A stretch of 64,000 nucleotides of DNA from Camillea tinctor (Eukaryota; Ascomycota; Sordariomycetes; Xylariales; Xylariaceae): assembly GCA_022578605.1 (NCBI GenBank), contig MU394052.1:1116001-1180000 (forward strand), read 5' to 3'. Numbering within the stretch: position 1 is the stretch's first letter; every line of letters starts with the position of its first letter. Position numbers and translations under genes: made by a program. Shown here in pieces: positions 46,330 through 58,705 of the stretch. The notes beneath the pieces were generated by a model. The model had not been told where the DNA came from. It saw only the letters and a list, made by a program, of their open reading frames with translations, and ran no database searches.

Positions 46330-47601
46330 CTAGACAGCACTATATCCCCCACGGCTTCCACTCCCTTGCACTGTGTTTAGGACTCTCCTTGTCCAGTCCT
46401 TGAGCAGGTACGGAATGTCACGGATGGTGTCGCCGTGGGGTAGAAGGTCCCACCCGCGAGCCCCGTAACGGTTGTAGTTTAACCAGGATCCGAAGATGAG
46501 ATAAGTGGCGGTGCCGAGGAAGACGCTTGCGATTCTTAGTTAGCGAAAGGAAGCTGGAAGGGAATGGTGTGAACATCAACTCACATTATAACCAGCCAGG
46601 TAAAGAAACCCCAGTGCGCGCTGGACCCTCGTCCCCCATCTGAGCCGCCCGAGCCGCCCGAACCATCTGATCCATCTGATCCATCATCTGCGGTGCTGCT
46701 ACACACGTGCTTAGAGGACCATGTAAGGCGCAAAACATCTGTGTTGTCCTGACCCTCCATCGCGCCGTAGCTAACAAACACCAAGCTGGGGTCCTTGTCG
46801 ATTCCCAGTTGAACTTCTTTGGTGGGGGCATCGTCATCTTCATCGCCGCCGTCTTCTTGGGCAGGTCGGAAGGTAAGGGGTTCGGTGGCGCGGGCCTCGA
46901 GTGGGTCGTCGCTGCGCTCGTATTTGTCCTCTGGATCATATTCGGCCTCGCTGCCGTCCCGGTTCTCGTCGCATACAAAGTCGATTATGGCCTGCTGTTT
47001 TCTCTTCACATGGCTGGTGGTCTCATCGTATCCGCCTTTCATCACGACACGTAGGCCTTGTTTCCCCGAGTCCGGGTCGACGACGCTGAGCCTCGACACC
47101 TCGGGATCGAGGGCGCCGCCTCCTTGGATCTCCAGCTCGCCGGCAATGGGAATGGCCTTCTGGACCAGGTCGCTGCCGTTCTCGCCGAGTTCGATTTGAC
47201 GCTTGATGGCGCATACTATTTTACGTAATTTGTAAGTATTCACTGTAAACAAGCTTTTTACTCCCTGCTCTTGGCCTTCCTCCGCCTTCCTCCGCCTATC
47301 CGGTCGCAGGTATGGTCATCTACTTACCTCGAGAGCCATTCTTGCACTGTTCCCTCTTTGGTACGTCACCCTTCTTCTTTAATGGCCGGCAGATGTCTAC
47401 AGTATAGGTTGTGTTGAAGGCCGTATCGCCCTGGATGTAACTCATGACCACCGAGTGAGGACCACCCAGGGGCTCGAGGTTGAATTGTTGCTTGTCGGCT
47501 ACGATGTGGTTGCATCTAAACATGGCCGCTGTCGGTAGTGGTGCCAATAGTAGAGACAGAAGCACGGCCGCATCAGCCGTGTGTATCGTGGAGAACTTCA
47601 T
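46330..47601 (-). CDS. ATG27: autophagy-related membrane protein Atg27
   Basis: Exons at 47601-47328, 47215-46585 and 46534-46330 give 369 residues; introns are 112 and 50 nt. Atg27 is a type I membrane protein that cycles between Golgi, endosome and vacuole and helps Atg9 trafficking in autophagy. MKFSTIHTADAAVLLSLLLA is the signal peptide. The lumenal mannose-6-phosphate-receptor-like domain starts MFRCNHIVADKQQFNLEPLG and includes NTTYTVDICRPLKKK and VCAIKRQIELGENGSD. An acidic stretch and a Gly/Ser linker (about 250-290) precede the membrane helix FFTWLVIIIASVFLGTATYL, which spans the exon 2/3 junction. The cytosolic tail ends RGGYSAV, a tyrosine sorting signal typical of Atg27. The longer frame uses a GTG; the ATG at 47601 is the start. 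Confidence 0.9.
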
Positions 47602-49285
47602 CCCGAGTCCTGACACAGACGTGCTGTGCTGCCTCTCTCTATGAGTCTACGCAGACAGTCTATATGTGTATATAGGCTACTTTTAGCAGCGTGGTGATGG
47701 CGGGTGGTGGGATTATTTCGACTTCGCGGTCGGTATTTGATAGACGGCACCAGAGCGACGACAAACAGACAAATGGCTATGTCAAGTTCAAGATGTCGGG
47801 GGGTTAGGGATGGGTTCAAATCATTAGAAATCCCGAGATGGGGTTTTATGCGGAAAAGCAAAATAAATAAAAAGTAAGCAAAGGTAAGAGAGAAATAGAA
47901 TAAGTTTAACCAAGAGGATCAAAGATGGATTAGAGAGGTGTAGTCTGTCGGGGTGGGGGAAGTGAGAGAGAAAGAGAGAGAGTATGTGTTTATGTAAAAG
48001 GGAAAAGGGAAAAAGGGAAAACCCTCGATGTCTTTCTAAGTAAAGTTGATGTGAGTGTGAAAAGCGCGGTAACAAATTGAGCTGTCTGTCAGTTGCTTCT
48101 TCCGTCGTCATAGCGTGCTAGCGTTAGCCTGCAGGGGGGGTTTACGGGTGGGTTACCTACTAGTGTACCTACCTAGTGATCAGTGATGTAGTGGTCACCT
48201 GCGATTACATAATACATACATACAGCCCATGGACCCCGACAGCCCGACACGACTTACCTCAATTATGTACTAGTATCAGGTCTTCTAGGGAGTTCTTTCT
48301 ACTTACCATCCCACGTGACCCACCTATCCCCTATTTGCAGCTACTCAATAATATAAATATCGGGATTTGGGGGCGTAGGGGGCATTCTCATGACATACAC
48401 TACCTCACCTGGTACTCAGGTATTTACACATGTAATAGGCCTAACCTAGATGACTTCCACTTACAGTCGGGTATGGACTGAGATGTCGCCAAACAATTAT
48501 ACAGACGTATTTATTTACCACTCCCCCCATGCCTCTCCACCTATAGTTACTATCTTGCCATTCCCTCATTTCTTTTGTATCTACTGCTACTTGGCATTCC
48601 CTAGGCACATACTTTTGGATTTCTACCCCTATGGTCAATATGCATTCGCGTGGTAGCCGTCGATTAGGTATTGCCATCCGCTGCGTTCCGAAAATAGAAT
48701 AGAATAAAACAATGAACAATACGTAGAAGAAACCCGCAAATCAGTTCTTTTTTTTAAGGGAGGGGGAATAAAATAAAGGAAAAACGACCAACTCATCCCG
48801 CAGACCAATACTGTACAACGGCATCACCTATACGTTACAACGTTTCAAGTTCGTCCCTTACCCAAAGATAGAAGACGCTTCCACCCTTCTCCAATGCCAT
48901 GATGATCCATAATGAAGAAACGACGATGGTAAAATAAAGACAATGACAAACTGATCATGCTTTCTGGAACCGATGATCTGGGTATATGAAAGAAAAAGAT
49001 AATAAAAAAGCAGGATAAAAATGGTTCCGAGCGTCCCCTTCCGCCAACGAAGATAAAAAGTAAGATCGATGCCATCCGTTGATCTTTCATACGCCGCTTG
49101 TTTCCAGAACGCCGCTCCCACTGATTTTAGACCAAACCTGAGGATCCATCTTTTCAGCCAAAACCATCGCTAATGTCCCGCTCATTCAGTTCTCGAACAA
49201 AGAACATAACATCCGCCAGGCTGCCAGGCTCCCACCCTGGCTGAGGATTGCCTACACCCAATCTTTTCCGGGTCAAGGCTGCATC
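47602..49285. other. intergenic, ATG27 promoter and SPT20 3' side
   Basis: Purine-rich tracts (47870-48060) fit an ATG27 promoter and 5' UTR. CTACCTAGTGATCAGTGATG lies near 48169. No gene was recognised between the two minus-strand genes. Confidence 0.55.
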
Positions 49286-50624
49286 CTACATGCCCTGTTG
49301 CATCATGCCGTTCATATTCTGCATCCCATTTTGCTGCATTAACTGCTGCTGTCGCGCGAGTTGGAGCTCCTTACGCACCATCTCTTGCGCTCGGCGCACG
49401 CAGCTCTGCTTGAATTTCTCATGTTCGGCGTGTGGGACGTTCTGCGGGCCACCAAAGGTTTCAGCCCATTGCCGGAAATTACTGTGGTAGAGTTGGTTTT
49501 GCCTCTGGCGAACTTGTATCTGTATAGGATTAGTACTAGCACCTCCGCCTTGCTGCTGTATTTGCTGCATTTGTTGTTGCATTTGTTGCTGCATCTGTTG
49601 CATGGCCGCTATCTGATTTGGGTTCATCGCTGCACCGTTCATAAAGTTCTGCGCCCCCATATGCTGGCCTGGCATCTGACCTCCCATTTGATGATGTTGT
49701 TGTTGTTGCTGCTGCTGCTGTTGCTGCTGCTGCTGTTGTTGCTGCTGCTGCTGCTGCATATTATTGAACTGCTGCTGATAGCGCTGCGCAAGTTGTGCTT
49801 GCTGAGCTGCAGTCATCATGTTAGGATTTTGCATATTCATGCCCATTTGTTGGCGAAGGAACTGTTGCTGCATCATCTGGTTATGCATCTGAGGGTTTTG
49901 ACCATTGATGATACCCGCATTTTGCATAGCCTGTAGTTGTTGCTGCTGAACAATGCGTTGTCGCTGCTGGGCGGCCACCTGAGCAGCTAACATCGCGTTC
50001 ATCGGTTGGCCCATGTTTTGATTGCCCATCAGTATGGCCTGGCCCATTTGTGAGCCCTGGGCCATCATTCCCAATGGGGGGCTTGCTTGGGTCATCCGGG
50101 GTGTCGGCATTGGCCTGCTAATCGGTGTGCCATGCGGCATCTGAGGCGTGTTCGGCATACGAGGAGTGCCTGAGGGATGGCTCTGTTGACTGCCTCTCGC
50201 TGACATGCTAACAGCCATCGGTACGGACATAGGCGCATGGTTCTGTACGACAGATGATGGTCTCGGCGGGCTAGCTCCCATGCCAGAGTTGGTCTGAGAC
50301 ATAGGAACGTTGCCGACCATAGGGCTTGACATATTCTGTTGCGGCGTGTTCTGTCGAATGACGGGCGAGGAGGCAGGCGGCTGCGATACCTGTTGAGGGA
50401 ACCGATGAGGCGCTTGAGCGGGCATACCACTATTGGGCATACCGTTTGGCATGGGTCCATTCTGCGGAGGATGGGCATGCGATGGCTGTGGCATCTGGTT
50501 GACCGAGACATTGGGGGGTGACTGGGCCTGGGTAGCCTGGGCTTGAGCTTGAGCTTGGGCTTGGGCTTGCTGCTGTTGGGCCATAAGGCGTCGCTGGGCT
50601 TCCTGTTGCTGCTGCTGCTGCTGT

Positions 50625-50656
<32 letters not shown>

Positions 50657-50662
50657 TTGCTG

Positions 50663-50693
<31 letters not shown>

Positions 50694-52411
50694 CGAAGTT
50701 GTCGCTGGGCGTCTTCTGCACGGCGCATCTTTTCAGCCTCTGCTTGACGCAGCATGGCCTGCTCTTGCTGCTGCTGCTGTTGCTGCTGCTGCTGTTGTTG
50801 TCTCTGTATAGCCAATTTCCTCTCATTTTCGGCCTGTCTCTGCTTCTCCTGCTCTTTCTTCTCTGCGTGCTCCCGTTTGATGTCCTCAATGACCTTGAAC
50901 CGCTCAAAACGAGGCTCGAAAGTAGGAGCACTAGATTGTACGTTTGCGTCCCCGCTGTCCGTTCCGCCTTGAGCACCGCCAGCATTCGACGCCAAACGCT
51001 CATCCCAAGTAAGCATGTATTTCTCCTGCTCGGCGGCCAAAGCTTCATCGGCAGCCCTCTCGGCGACAGTTCGCTTCCTCGTTTTCGGTTTCGGTGGAGG
51101 ATCGGAGTGTTTTGGATCAGTCATGTGCTCTAGGAGAGCAATGGTTTCCTCTTTGTTCCTGGTAGCTTCCAAGTGCAACTGGGTAGTAGTAGCAAGAAGG
51201 ATTTGCGATTCGGCAGCGTATATGTTGCTTCCGTCTATCTCCATCTTCTCTCGCTTTTGTTTCTTGGCCGGGGGTGGCATGCTCGTAGCGGTGGGTGTCG
51301 GTGGCATGGCTGAGATGGGAGTTGGTGGAGGGTTCATAGAAGAGTCCCCTCCAGATTTGATATCCCCAGATCCCCTAGGAGTAGATGCTTTGATCATCAG
51401 GTCGACATATAAACTCTGGGGGGTCGGATGAAGAACAACAGTAAAGACCTTGGATTTCTGTGGTATTTTGCTACTCCTCGGCCCATCGGGAGGCGCAGGA
51501 GGTGCAGGTTTGTTCTCCTTGTCAGCCGAATCATTGCCAGCCGGCTTCTCTTCTTTAGTCGACGGCCCATTTTCTACGCCGCTGTTGTTCTCCTTGGGAT
51601 ACGGCACATACGAGGATGGGGTAATGTAGGGTGTATAATTATGAATAGAGAAGGGGAGGGTGGAACTAGATTTGGAGGTAGGTCGCGCGATATCCTTAGA
51701 CTGGGCAACGGATTTGTGGTCGTGAATTTGGACAATCAAGCAGCCTTCGTAGAAAGTGACGCCAGCATCGTTTAAATCAAATAGGAGGTCGTGGGGAATG
51801 GTCCGGCTTCTGACATGGTCTAGGAATAATTTCATTGGAGACTTGTAGGGGAAAATCCCATCTTGCTGGTCAAATCTAAAATGCGTAGGGTGTAGATGAA
51901 CGATAAGCGACGGAGGACTACCGCCATATCTCTTCAAAATATACGAGTCGGTAACCACTAAATCACGAGTTAGGGAAATTAGCAGGTGTACGCAACGTCT
52001 GGTACGCCGGATATCGATATATATACCTTCGGGGCGCGGCTCAAACGACGGAGCCACCGTAGAATCGGGGACCACGTTGGCGGATTTCAGAGAAGAATTA
52101 TTCTTCTGACCGCGCGACACGCCTTGGTTAAAAGTATCACGCCGGGAACGGGCCGGGGTAGGTCGGGGAGCAGTGGCGGCAGCACCGTTTACGGCTATGG
52201 TCGAATTGGATGTCTGCTGCTGCGACTGCTGCTGTTGGGCTTGTTGAGCTTGTTGCTGTTGCTGCTGCTTAGCCACAGCAGGCGGGGGTTTCTTGGTAGA
52301 CATGGAAGGAGAAGGTGATTGCGACGACGATGCACCATTCGTCTGAACACCCATTTGCGGGCGCTTCGTCTTGGGGGGCTGCGCGGGGGCAGCAGCCACG
52401 ACCGGAGCCAT
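49286..52411 (-). CDS. SPT20: SAGA complex subunit Spt20
   Basis: Spt20 is a structural subunit of the SAGA coactivator, which acetylates histones and recruits TBP. The start is the ATG at 52411 with gccATGg context. The open frame continues without a stop to 49286, but it hides a 69-nt intron (51958-52026): GTATAT donor, CTAAC branch, TTTAG acceptor. Splicing joins PSFEPRPE to VVTDSYILKRYGG and gives about 1018 residues. The Spt20 domain is clear: SPPSLIVHLHPTHFRFDQQD, then TIPHDLLFDLNDAGVTFYEG, CLIVQIHDHKS. Several poly-Gln tracts follow (coded near 50600-50690, 50770-50805 and 49695-49757), mixed with Met/Pro/Asn-rich segments, as expected for a transcription cofactor. Gln runs use mixed CAG/CAA and may vary in length between strains. 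Confidence 0.9.
51958..52026 (-). other. in-frame 69-nt intron inside SPT20
   Basis: On the minus strand the donor is GAAG|GTATAT and the end is CTAACTCGTGATTTAG|TGG. The length is 23 codons with no stop, so a plain ORF call retains it. The retained residues GIYIDIRRTRRCVHLLISLT interrupt the normal join before VTDSYIL. Confidence 0.78.
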
Positions 52412-53114
52412 GGCTGCAGCTCTGCGAACCACAGGCCAAAGCGAACGAAAGAACGCTTGCGTAGGCAGATATCACTTGAGTGATCGCGGTATGGGCATTG
52501 ATCGAAGACTCGTGCGTTCGTTCGTGCGTGCGTGCGTGATGTAGGTAGGTGGGTATATAAAGAAAAGGGCTGGCTCTGCAAAGGCAAAGGTAAAGGCAAA
52601 GGCTAGAAATATGGATAGATAGAAAGAGATTATAGACAAGTAGGTAGATAGATAGCTATAATGTAATGTGCGATGGGTCGGTTCTGTTGGTCGCGTAGCG
52701 TAGCGTTGCGAGATGCGAGATGAGAGATACCGGTCGGGGGTTTCGGCGCAACACGATGCCTCGGAGTGGACAGTTACATTAAGAGGTCGGGGAAATAGTA
52801 GGCTGACATGAGAGTTGCACGCGACACGAGAAAAAAAAAAAGGAAGTGTTGGTTATTGTGGGAGATAGTTAGAAGAAACAAGGAATCATGAGAGTTGTGT
52901 GTAGTTTGATGGGTTGGTCTTTGTGTGGGGTCAAGTGACGGAAGGTTTGGCCATCCGTTGATAAAATCGAGGTTGAGTCCATACGATTGAGCCTCATTAT
53001 TGAAATTGGTAGAGAACTTTGTTATGTAAGATTGCTGACTGGTGGCGATCTGCTGGCAGACAGCTGATCGGTGGAGAATGCTAGCAGCTGATACATAATC
53101 TTACATGTACCTAG
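52412..53114. other. SPT20 promoter region
   Basis: This is the upstream region of SPT20. It includes TGCGTGCG-type repeats near 52511-52537, AGGTAGATAGATAGAT near 52640 and an A-rich run near 52830. No gene was recognised. Confidence 0.55.
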
Positions 53115-53370
53115 CAGGCGGACGTCAAAAAAGTCTGCAACTTTACTAGCTACCTCCTGAATACTGCCCATGATACTTTCAATTCCACCAACAATAAAAA
53201 ACACAATTTTTAATATGAATTTTTAAAAAGTTAATAGCTTAGTTAATTAAGGTATATTTTTAATTTATATGATTTTTTTCTAATTTATTCTTTATGTTGA
53301 TGTTATGAAAATAAAAGGTTAAATGGAATGGGTGGCTAGTGGAATTGCAGGCTTTTTTGACGTCCGCCTG
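53115..53370. mobile_element. 256-bp TIR element (MITE-like)
   Basis: Forty-base inverted repeats at 53115-53154 and 53331-53370 match at 35 of 40 positions, and all five differences are C/T transitions. The first 19 positions (CAGGCGGACGTCAAAAAAG) are identical. The inner part (about 53195-53330) is very AT-rich. A TA sits just outside each end (53112-53113 and 53373-53374), which is compatible with a TA target duplication, but one base of slippage at the borders leaves the exact ends uncertain. The element is too short for a transposase. It looks like a non-autonomous Tc1/mariner-type relative that has suffered RIP-like mutation. Its TIRs are unrelated to those of the 17.4-kb element. Confidence 0.72.
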
Positions 53371-53954
53371 CCTAGGTACCCGCTTAGATCCATTAGACAT
53401 TGACCTGGCATACTATGTACATAGTAGAGCATGAGAAACGGTGCGGCTTGAAAATCGAGTAAGTACTACGGACCACGGCAAAGAATATAGCATGAGGTAC
53501 ATAGCCTATATTAAGTTATATATGGTAAGGCCAGCAGAGACTCTACACATTACCTAGGTAATCTACAACAGGTTAGATGACTGTCTCGTCTTTTTGCGTT
53601 TTCTGTTGTTATACTATATCATTTTCCATTCACTTGAAAAAAAAGAAAAAGAAAACATGAACCCTCTCCAAGTAAAAAAAAAACCAAAAAAAAAAAACCA
53701 AGAATATAGCTATCTATGTTCAAACAATAATATAAAAAGAGACAAAAATACGAAACTCGAAACAAATCAAACGACCAAGCTATATATGATCCTACATCAT
53801 AGGTGATATATAATATGCCCCAGTTGTACTACAGATCGAGAAGCCGATATAGTCGATACAGACCGACGACAAAGAAAAAAAAATACCTTCCACTTAAACC
53901 ACTTTCATTCATCATACCTCGTTCGCCATTCCTCATGCCCCCATCGCTAGTTTC
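53371..53954. other. intergenic, 3' side of the PEX22-like gene
   Basis: This stretch is AT-rich with A-rich tracts (53637-53700) and ACCTAGGTAA near 53554. No gene was recognised. Confidence 0.55.
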
Positions 53955-55355
53955 TCATTCCCTGCCCTGGACCCGACGCGCCCAATCATCACCTACCCTC
54001 ACGCTGTCCACCACTATCACCCCCCTGCCCCGCCCAACCCTCTCCTCCTTGTGCCACCAAAGATCCTTCTTCTGCCCTTCCTCCTCGTCCTCGTTATCCA
54101 CCAGACCGCCATGGCCTCCCTCGGCTCCAACAACAAGAATCACATCATACCTTAGCCAGGTTTGGAGCTGATTCACCACGCTACCATCCTCGCCGGCGAG
54201 GGACTCTTGCAGATAAACTACCTGAGGCTGCAGGTGGCGAAGAATATGCACGTGGCCGTTGCTCGAGGTAAACGGCAGCACCATCGATTCCTTTTCAACT
54301 AGCGTCAGGGCCTGCGAATAGACCGCGTTGAACGCCGCGTTGGCCGAGTTCGGGTTTAATCTGGATCGCATGTTAGATAAATGCAGCCCTCTCCTCCCCC
54401 CCTTTTTTTTTTCAAGTTTTGGAAGATGGGAGAGGCAAAGCTATTACTCACATCGGGCTTTCTTTCTCTTCGGCTGGGGTGTGGACCTGGTCATGACCAA
54501 TGTTTGAGAATGATGAACTCAATGAAGCTGGAGGCAGGTTACTTGCTGCTGCTTCAAGGCCAGAGTCCTTGAGACCCGGCGAGTATATCAAGACAAACAG
54601 CTTGATCTTCGAGAAGTCGGTATTTCGGGGGATATAAGACAGGACGGACTAGGCAAAGGTTAGCAGGCACGCCCAGTCGCATACGAGTGAGTGCTCGTGG
54701 ACAGGGTCATTTATCCCCATACAGCGTGCTCATGGAACCCCTCCTCGTCAAATTCCTCGAGGTTCGTGTCCGCCGATACAACAACCGCAACGGTCTTGCG
54801 GCGCGTCCTGGATGGTTGTTGCGGAGGGGGTTCGGTCTTCTCCTGGCGGGCCTCGGCCTCCTCCGACCAGGTCTCGTGGTCGGCATAGATAGTCCTGTCC
54901 TCTTCCCTAATGGCAGCCAAAGCACTCCCAACGGCGGCGCCGACACCTGCCATACCAGCAGCTACCGTCTTGCCGGCATTGGTGAGGAATTGATGCGGGC
55001 TAGACGACCGCAGAAAGGCCCCAGACATTTGAGAGCCCCATCCAGCAGAGAGGCCACTCGCCTCGGGGTGTATATCACTGACACCGTAGGCCACATTGTC
55101 CTGGGAAAAGGGGGGGTTGGCGGCAATGGCAGCGTTCGCTATCTGGGGATCGTCTCGGGTAGCATGGTAGGAAGGGTTGTCGCCATAGTCGGCATTGTCG
55201 TAATCGAGCTCGACAGGATCCTCGTCGTCGTTCTTCCGCTGACTCCAGGCCCAGGCGGCAACACCTACAGTTGCGACGGTGACGGTGACAAGGAGCGGAA
55301 CCCAGTGACCCCAGGCGCCCCTGCGGGATCTCGACGATTCGTACGAGGAGGACAT
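53955..55355 (-). CDS. peroxin 22-like protein
   Basis: Exons at 55355-54723, 54648-54452 and 54360-53955 give 411 residues; introns are 74 and 91 nt. Pex22 anchors the ubiquitin-conjugating enzyme Pex4 on the peroxisome membrane, needed for recycling the import receptor Pex5. A single membrane helix near the N-terminus (HWVPLLVTVTVATVGVAAWA) follows a basic, Ser-rich tail. A long variable linker leads to the conserved core: TVAVVVSADTNLEEF, then SVLSYIPRNTDFSKIKLFVL across the first splice, then YSQALTLVEKESMVLPFTSS, LQPQVVYLQESLAGEDGSVV and ILVVGAEGGHGGLVD. The C-terminus ends GDDWARRVQGRE. The assignment rests on resemblance to fungal peroxin-22-like proteins as I remember them. The spacer to GCD1 is divergent. 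Confidence 0.8.
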
Positions 55356-56557
55356 TTATTCAGGTGAGATCATTGCAAAACGCGCCCGACAAAAAGTCTT
55401 GGCGATACACAGAGGGCGGGAGAAGGGAGAAAGAAAAAAAGAAGAAGCACAGTTAGAATGAGTTTTTTCGCAATGTGGATTTGCAAAAGTCACGTCGTTG
55501 GCGATGGTTCGAATGAAAAAAATAGCGGGCTGGGGGGAAAGCTTTAGTCGTAGGTAGGTTAACGAGTTAACGAGCTGCACACCATGCGGTCAGGCCGTAG
55601 CCAGTCAGGGCATCGGGCAAGCTAACAAGTTCAAGGACAGTGGACTTCGCCGGGGGGTGAGAGAGAGGGGGGTGTGGGCAGGTTGAGGACGTGATGAACG
55701 GGGGCCAATACGGATGGATGGGTTTGTGTATGTAGGTAGTATAACGTACACTACCTAGGTAACGGGTATTGGTATAGGGAGGTGGTTGGGTGGCTGGTGT
55801 GGTGTCGTTGTGGTTCCGCCCAGACCAAGTGGCCCGTGAGTCGTCACGAACAGTGAGCTGATAGGTAGTGGTTGCTGGCGCTGTGATGGGTGCTGTGGTT
55901 GATGTTTGGACGCGGTTCACTGAGCAAGCTGCAATAATCCCTGTAGGCCAATTGGCAACCGAGGTCATCAGCCACCTGGCAGGGATTGGTTGGCACGAGC
56001 AAGATGATCCTCCCCAGAGAAAAAACGGGAGAGTTTGGCGGAGTTGACGGGAATCAGCACGTGCCACTAGACTAGAAAAGATCCCGAAAACCTGATCTCA
56101 CCTGGAAGTCACGTGATAAGGACACAGCTAGCCTCATCAAATGCACCTGAATAAGATAAGCTTTGATAAGGTTTGCGCGGATAGTTCTTAGATCCACTTT
56201 ACTCTTTATCGATAAGGCTATTTATTACGTTAGGTACCTGATAGAGAGAGACAAAATGTAGTAAGTGAGTGAGAGTGAACCGTTACCACCACCAAACCAA
56301 GTATGACTCGAATCCTGAGCATTAAAAAAAAACCACACCCACGAAAGTCAACGAACTACGGCCATATGCTTCGTACAATACATGCTGCATTCTATCAGTC
56401 CTGTAATAAGAGTGCTTAAATAAAAAAACTGAGCATAAATTCCGTTTTTCTCATTTCTTTCCGAAACATCAACTCCTCCTTCATCAGCCCCTCCACAACC
56501 AACCCAGGGCCCCCAGGTACTGGGGCATAAAATACCCAAGTTAGGTAGTTCTTCAGA
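55356..56557. other. divergent promoter region
   Basis: This 1.2-kb region lies between the PEX22-like gene (minus) and GCD1 (plus). A minus-strand frame (55567-56067) reads like translated promoter sequence and is not supported as a gene. CTACCTAGGTAACGG occurs near 55751. Confidence 0.55.
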
Positions 56558-58705
56558 ATGCCTCACGCCGTATCGATGCCCCCTCCGGGTATCCAGGCCC
56601 TCATTCTTTGTGGCCCCGGTTCTTCCTTTCCTACCTTTACTGCGAACCCAGATGAAAATCCTAAGGCATTATTGCCTATCGCTAACCGACCTATGGTCTG
56701 GTACCCTATCGACTTCTGTTACAGAACAGGCATCACAAGTAAGGTCCATTTATTTCATATACACTCTAATGTCCGAGGTCATTTTCTGGAGGCATGAGAT
56801 GCGAGACATCAACACTCTCAAATAGCGTACACGGATTTACGTCTATGTTTACTTGGTTATATATCTTGTCGCTCTAGTCCCCTCGTGGCCGTCAACTTTT
56901 CTTCTCCTATATTTATTCAACCCCTTTTCTTACCCCTTTTCCTACCCCTTTGCCTACCCCTATCGAGGTCCACAGCTCTAGTCAGAATTTCAAAAGGGTA
57001 GAAATACAAAAAGAAAAAGAAGAAAGAAAGAAAGAAAGAAAAAGTTCATATAATCTTATATGGTTTCTCGCGTTATCTTAGATAAGTGCTAACACTCCAT
57101 CCAGATATTACTCTCATCTGCCCTCCTTCAGCGGCTGAAGCTATCACCACGGCCCTAAACACTAACCCATTTTTAACAAGCCTGCCTCATCCGCGACCAG
57201 ACCATGTTGCACCGCAGGGCCTCGATCAGAATACGGGCACAGCAGAGATTCTTCGCCTTCCCGAAGTTCGTGAGATTGTTACCTCTGACTTCGTCGTGCT
57301 CCCGTGCGATTTAGTATGCGAAGTAGGTGGTGATAAGCTCTTGCAAGCATGGATGGTCAAAGCCGCAAGTCTCCCCGATCTTCTCGGAAATGGGGATCCT
57401 CCTTACTGTAATGGTGGGCTGGGCGTGTGGTATGAAACCAAAACAGCAAATCCTATCAAGGGTGAAGAAAAGGATTTCATCGCAACTACTCCGATGCCTA
57501 CCTCAAACCCGCTCACGTCTTCCGACTCGTTATTGGGACACCTTTCGTATCTAGTGTATTCAATGCCTAAGGATTCTCTGAATGACCTTATCGAAGAAAA
57601 GAAAAGTTTCCCTATTCGCCATGGATTGCTCCGCAGACATCCCAAATTGAAGATGTACACGACGCATCGAGACGCACACATATATATTCTACCCAGGTGG
57701 ATTATAGATTTTGTCAAACAGAACGAACGTCTCGAGACCATTGGTGAAGATGTTATCGGATGGTGGGCTAAGGCATCGTGGCAGACGGGACTCTTCGAGA
57801 AGCTAGGGATGAATAAAGTTCTCGAAGGCCGATCCGAATCAGCTCAGACAAATTCACCATCACACGATGGCGATGGTATCTCGACGGAGAACAATGGCTC
57901 GCCGATAGGTTCGCGAGACCGCTACGAGACCTCACCTCCCGCAGACTCACACCGACAACACAGTGATGGGCTGATATCGAAACCCAAGCATGCTTCCGTG
58001 CCGCCACTCCTGGCATATATCCATCCGTCTAACTCTGATGCACCGCTCCTCCGCCGGGTCGACACAGCACCGCTTCTTCTGTCAGTCTCATTACAATTAG
58101 CCAAGCTTCCTTCTGTCGAAGAAACGGGACAGGATGCAGCATCTCCCTTTGCCCACGCTAGAAAAGTCGCTTATCCTGATGGTGTTAAGCCCCGGACGAC
58201 AATTACTAGACAGGACTGCTTGATTGCAGACAATGTCATGGTAGATGAGAAAACATCTATCAAGGAATCCGTCGTTGGTGCCAACTGTCAGATCAAGGAA
58301 GGAGCCAAGCTTTTCCAATGCTTGTTGATGGACGGCGTAGTAGTTGGAAAGGGTTGTAAGCTCACTCGCTGCATCCTAGGCAAGAGAAGTGAAGTTGGTG
58401 AGGGCTCGACCCTCACGGATTGTGAAGTTCAGGAGAATCTTTTGGTAGAACCGAAAAGTAAGTTCAGCCTATTCATCCTCCTTGTATCCGGCTTTCCAAC
58501 CTCGGTAGACTGGTGCAGTCACACATTTAAAACCATGGTGTAGAATCATAGCTAACCCATTGCAGCTGAGGATAAGGATAATAAACTCATGAGTTCCTCG
58601 GGTCTAGAAGCCAACGAGCAAGAAATGGAGGAAGCCTTACAAGAACTTGAGGAAAATGACGATCTAGAACGAGGCGACGACAATGCTATAATAGAAGAAG
58701 TCTAG
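56558..58705 (+). CDS. GCD1: translation initiation factor eIF2B subunit gamma
   Basis: Exons at 56558-56738, 57105-58457 and 58566-58705 give 557 residues; introns are 366 and 108 nt. eIF2B-gamma, with epsilon, forms the catalytic subcomplex that exchanges GDP for GTP on eIF2, the control point of general amino-acid regulation. The N-terminus (PPPGIQALILCGPGSSFPTF, ENPKALLPIANRPMVWYPID) is the nucleotidyltransferase-like fold. The splice restores RTGITNITLICPPSA. TSDFVVLPCDLVCEVGG and the C-terminal hexapeptide repeats (DCLIADNVMVDEKTSIKESV, GANCQIKEGAKLFQCLLMDG) form the left-handed beta-helix. The C-terminus is acidic (EEALQELEENDDLERGDDNA). The first intron is long for this genome and carries AAAG repeats. 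Confidence 0.92.

Noticed and set aside
55567..56067. 166-codon minus ORF in the PEX22-like/GCD1 spacer
   Set aside because: It has no domain, translates low-complexity promoter sequence, and would crowd a divergent promoter.
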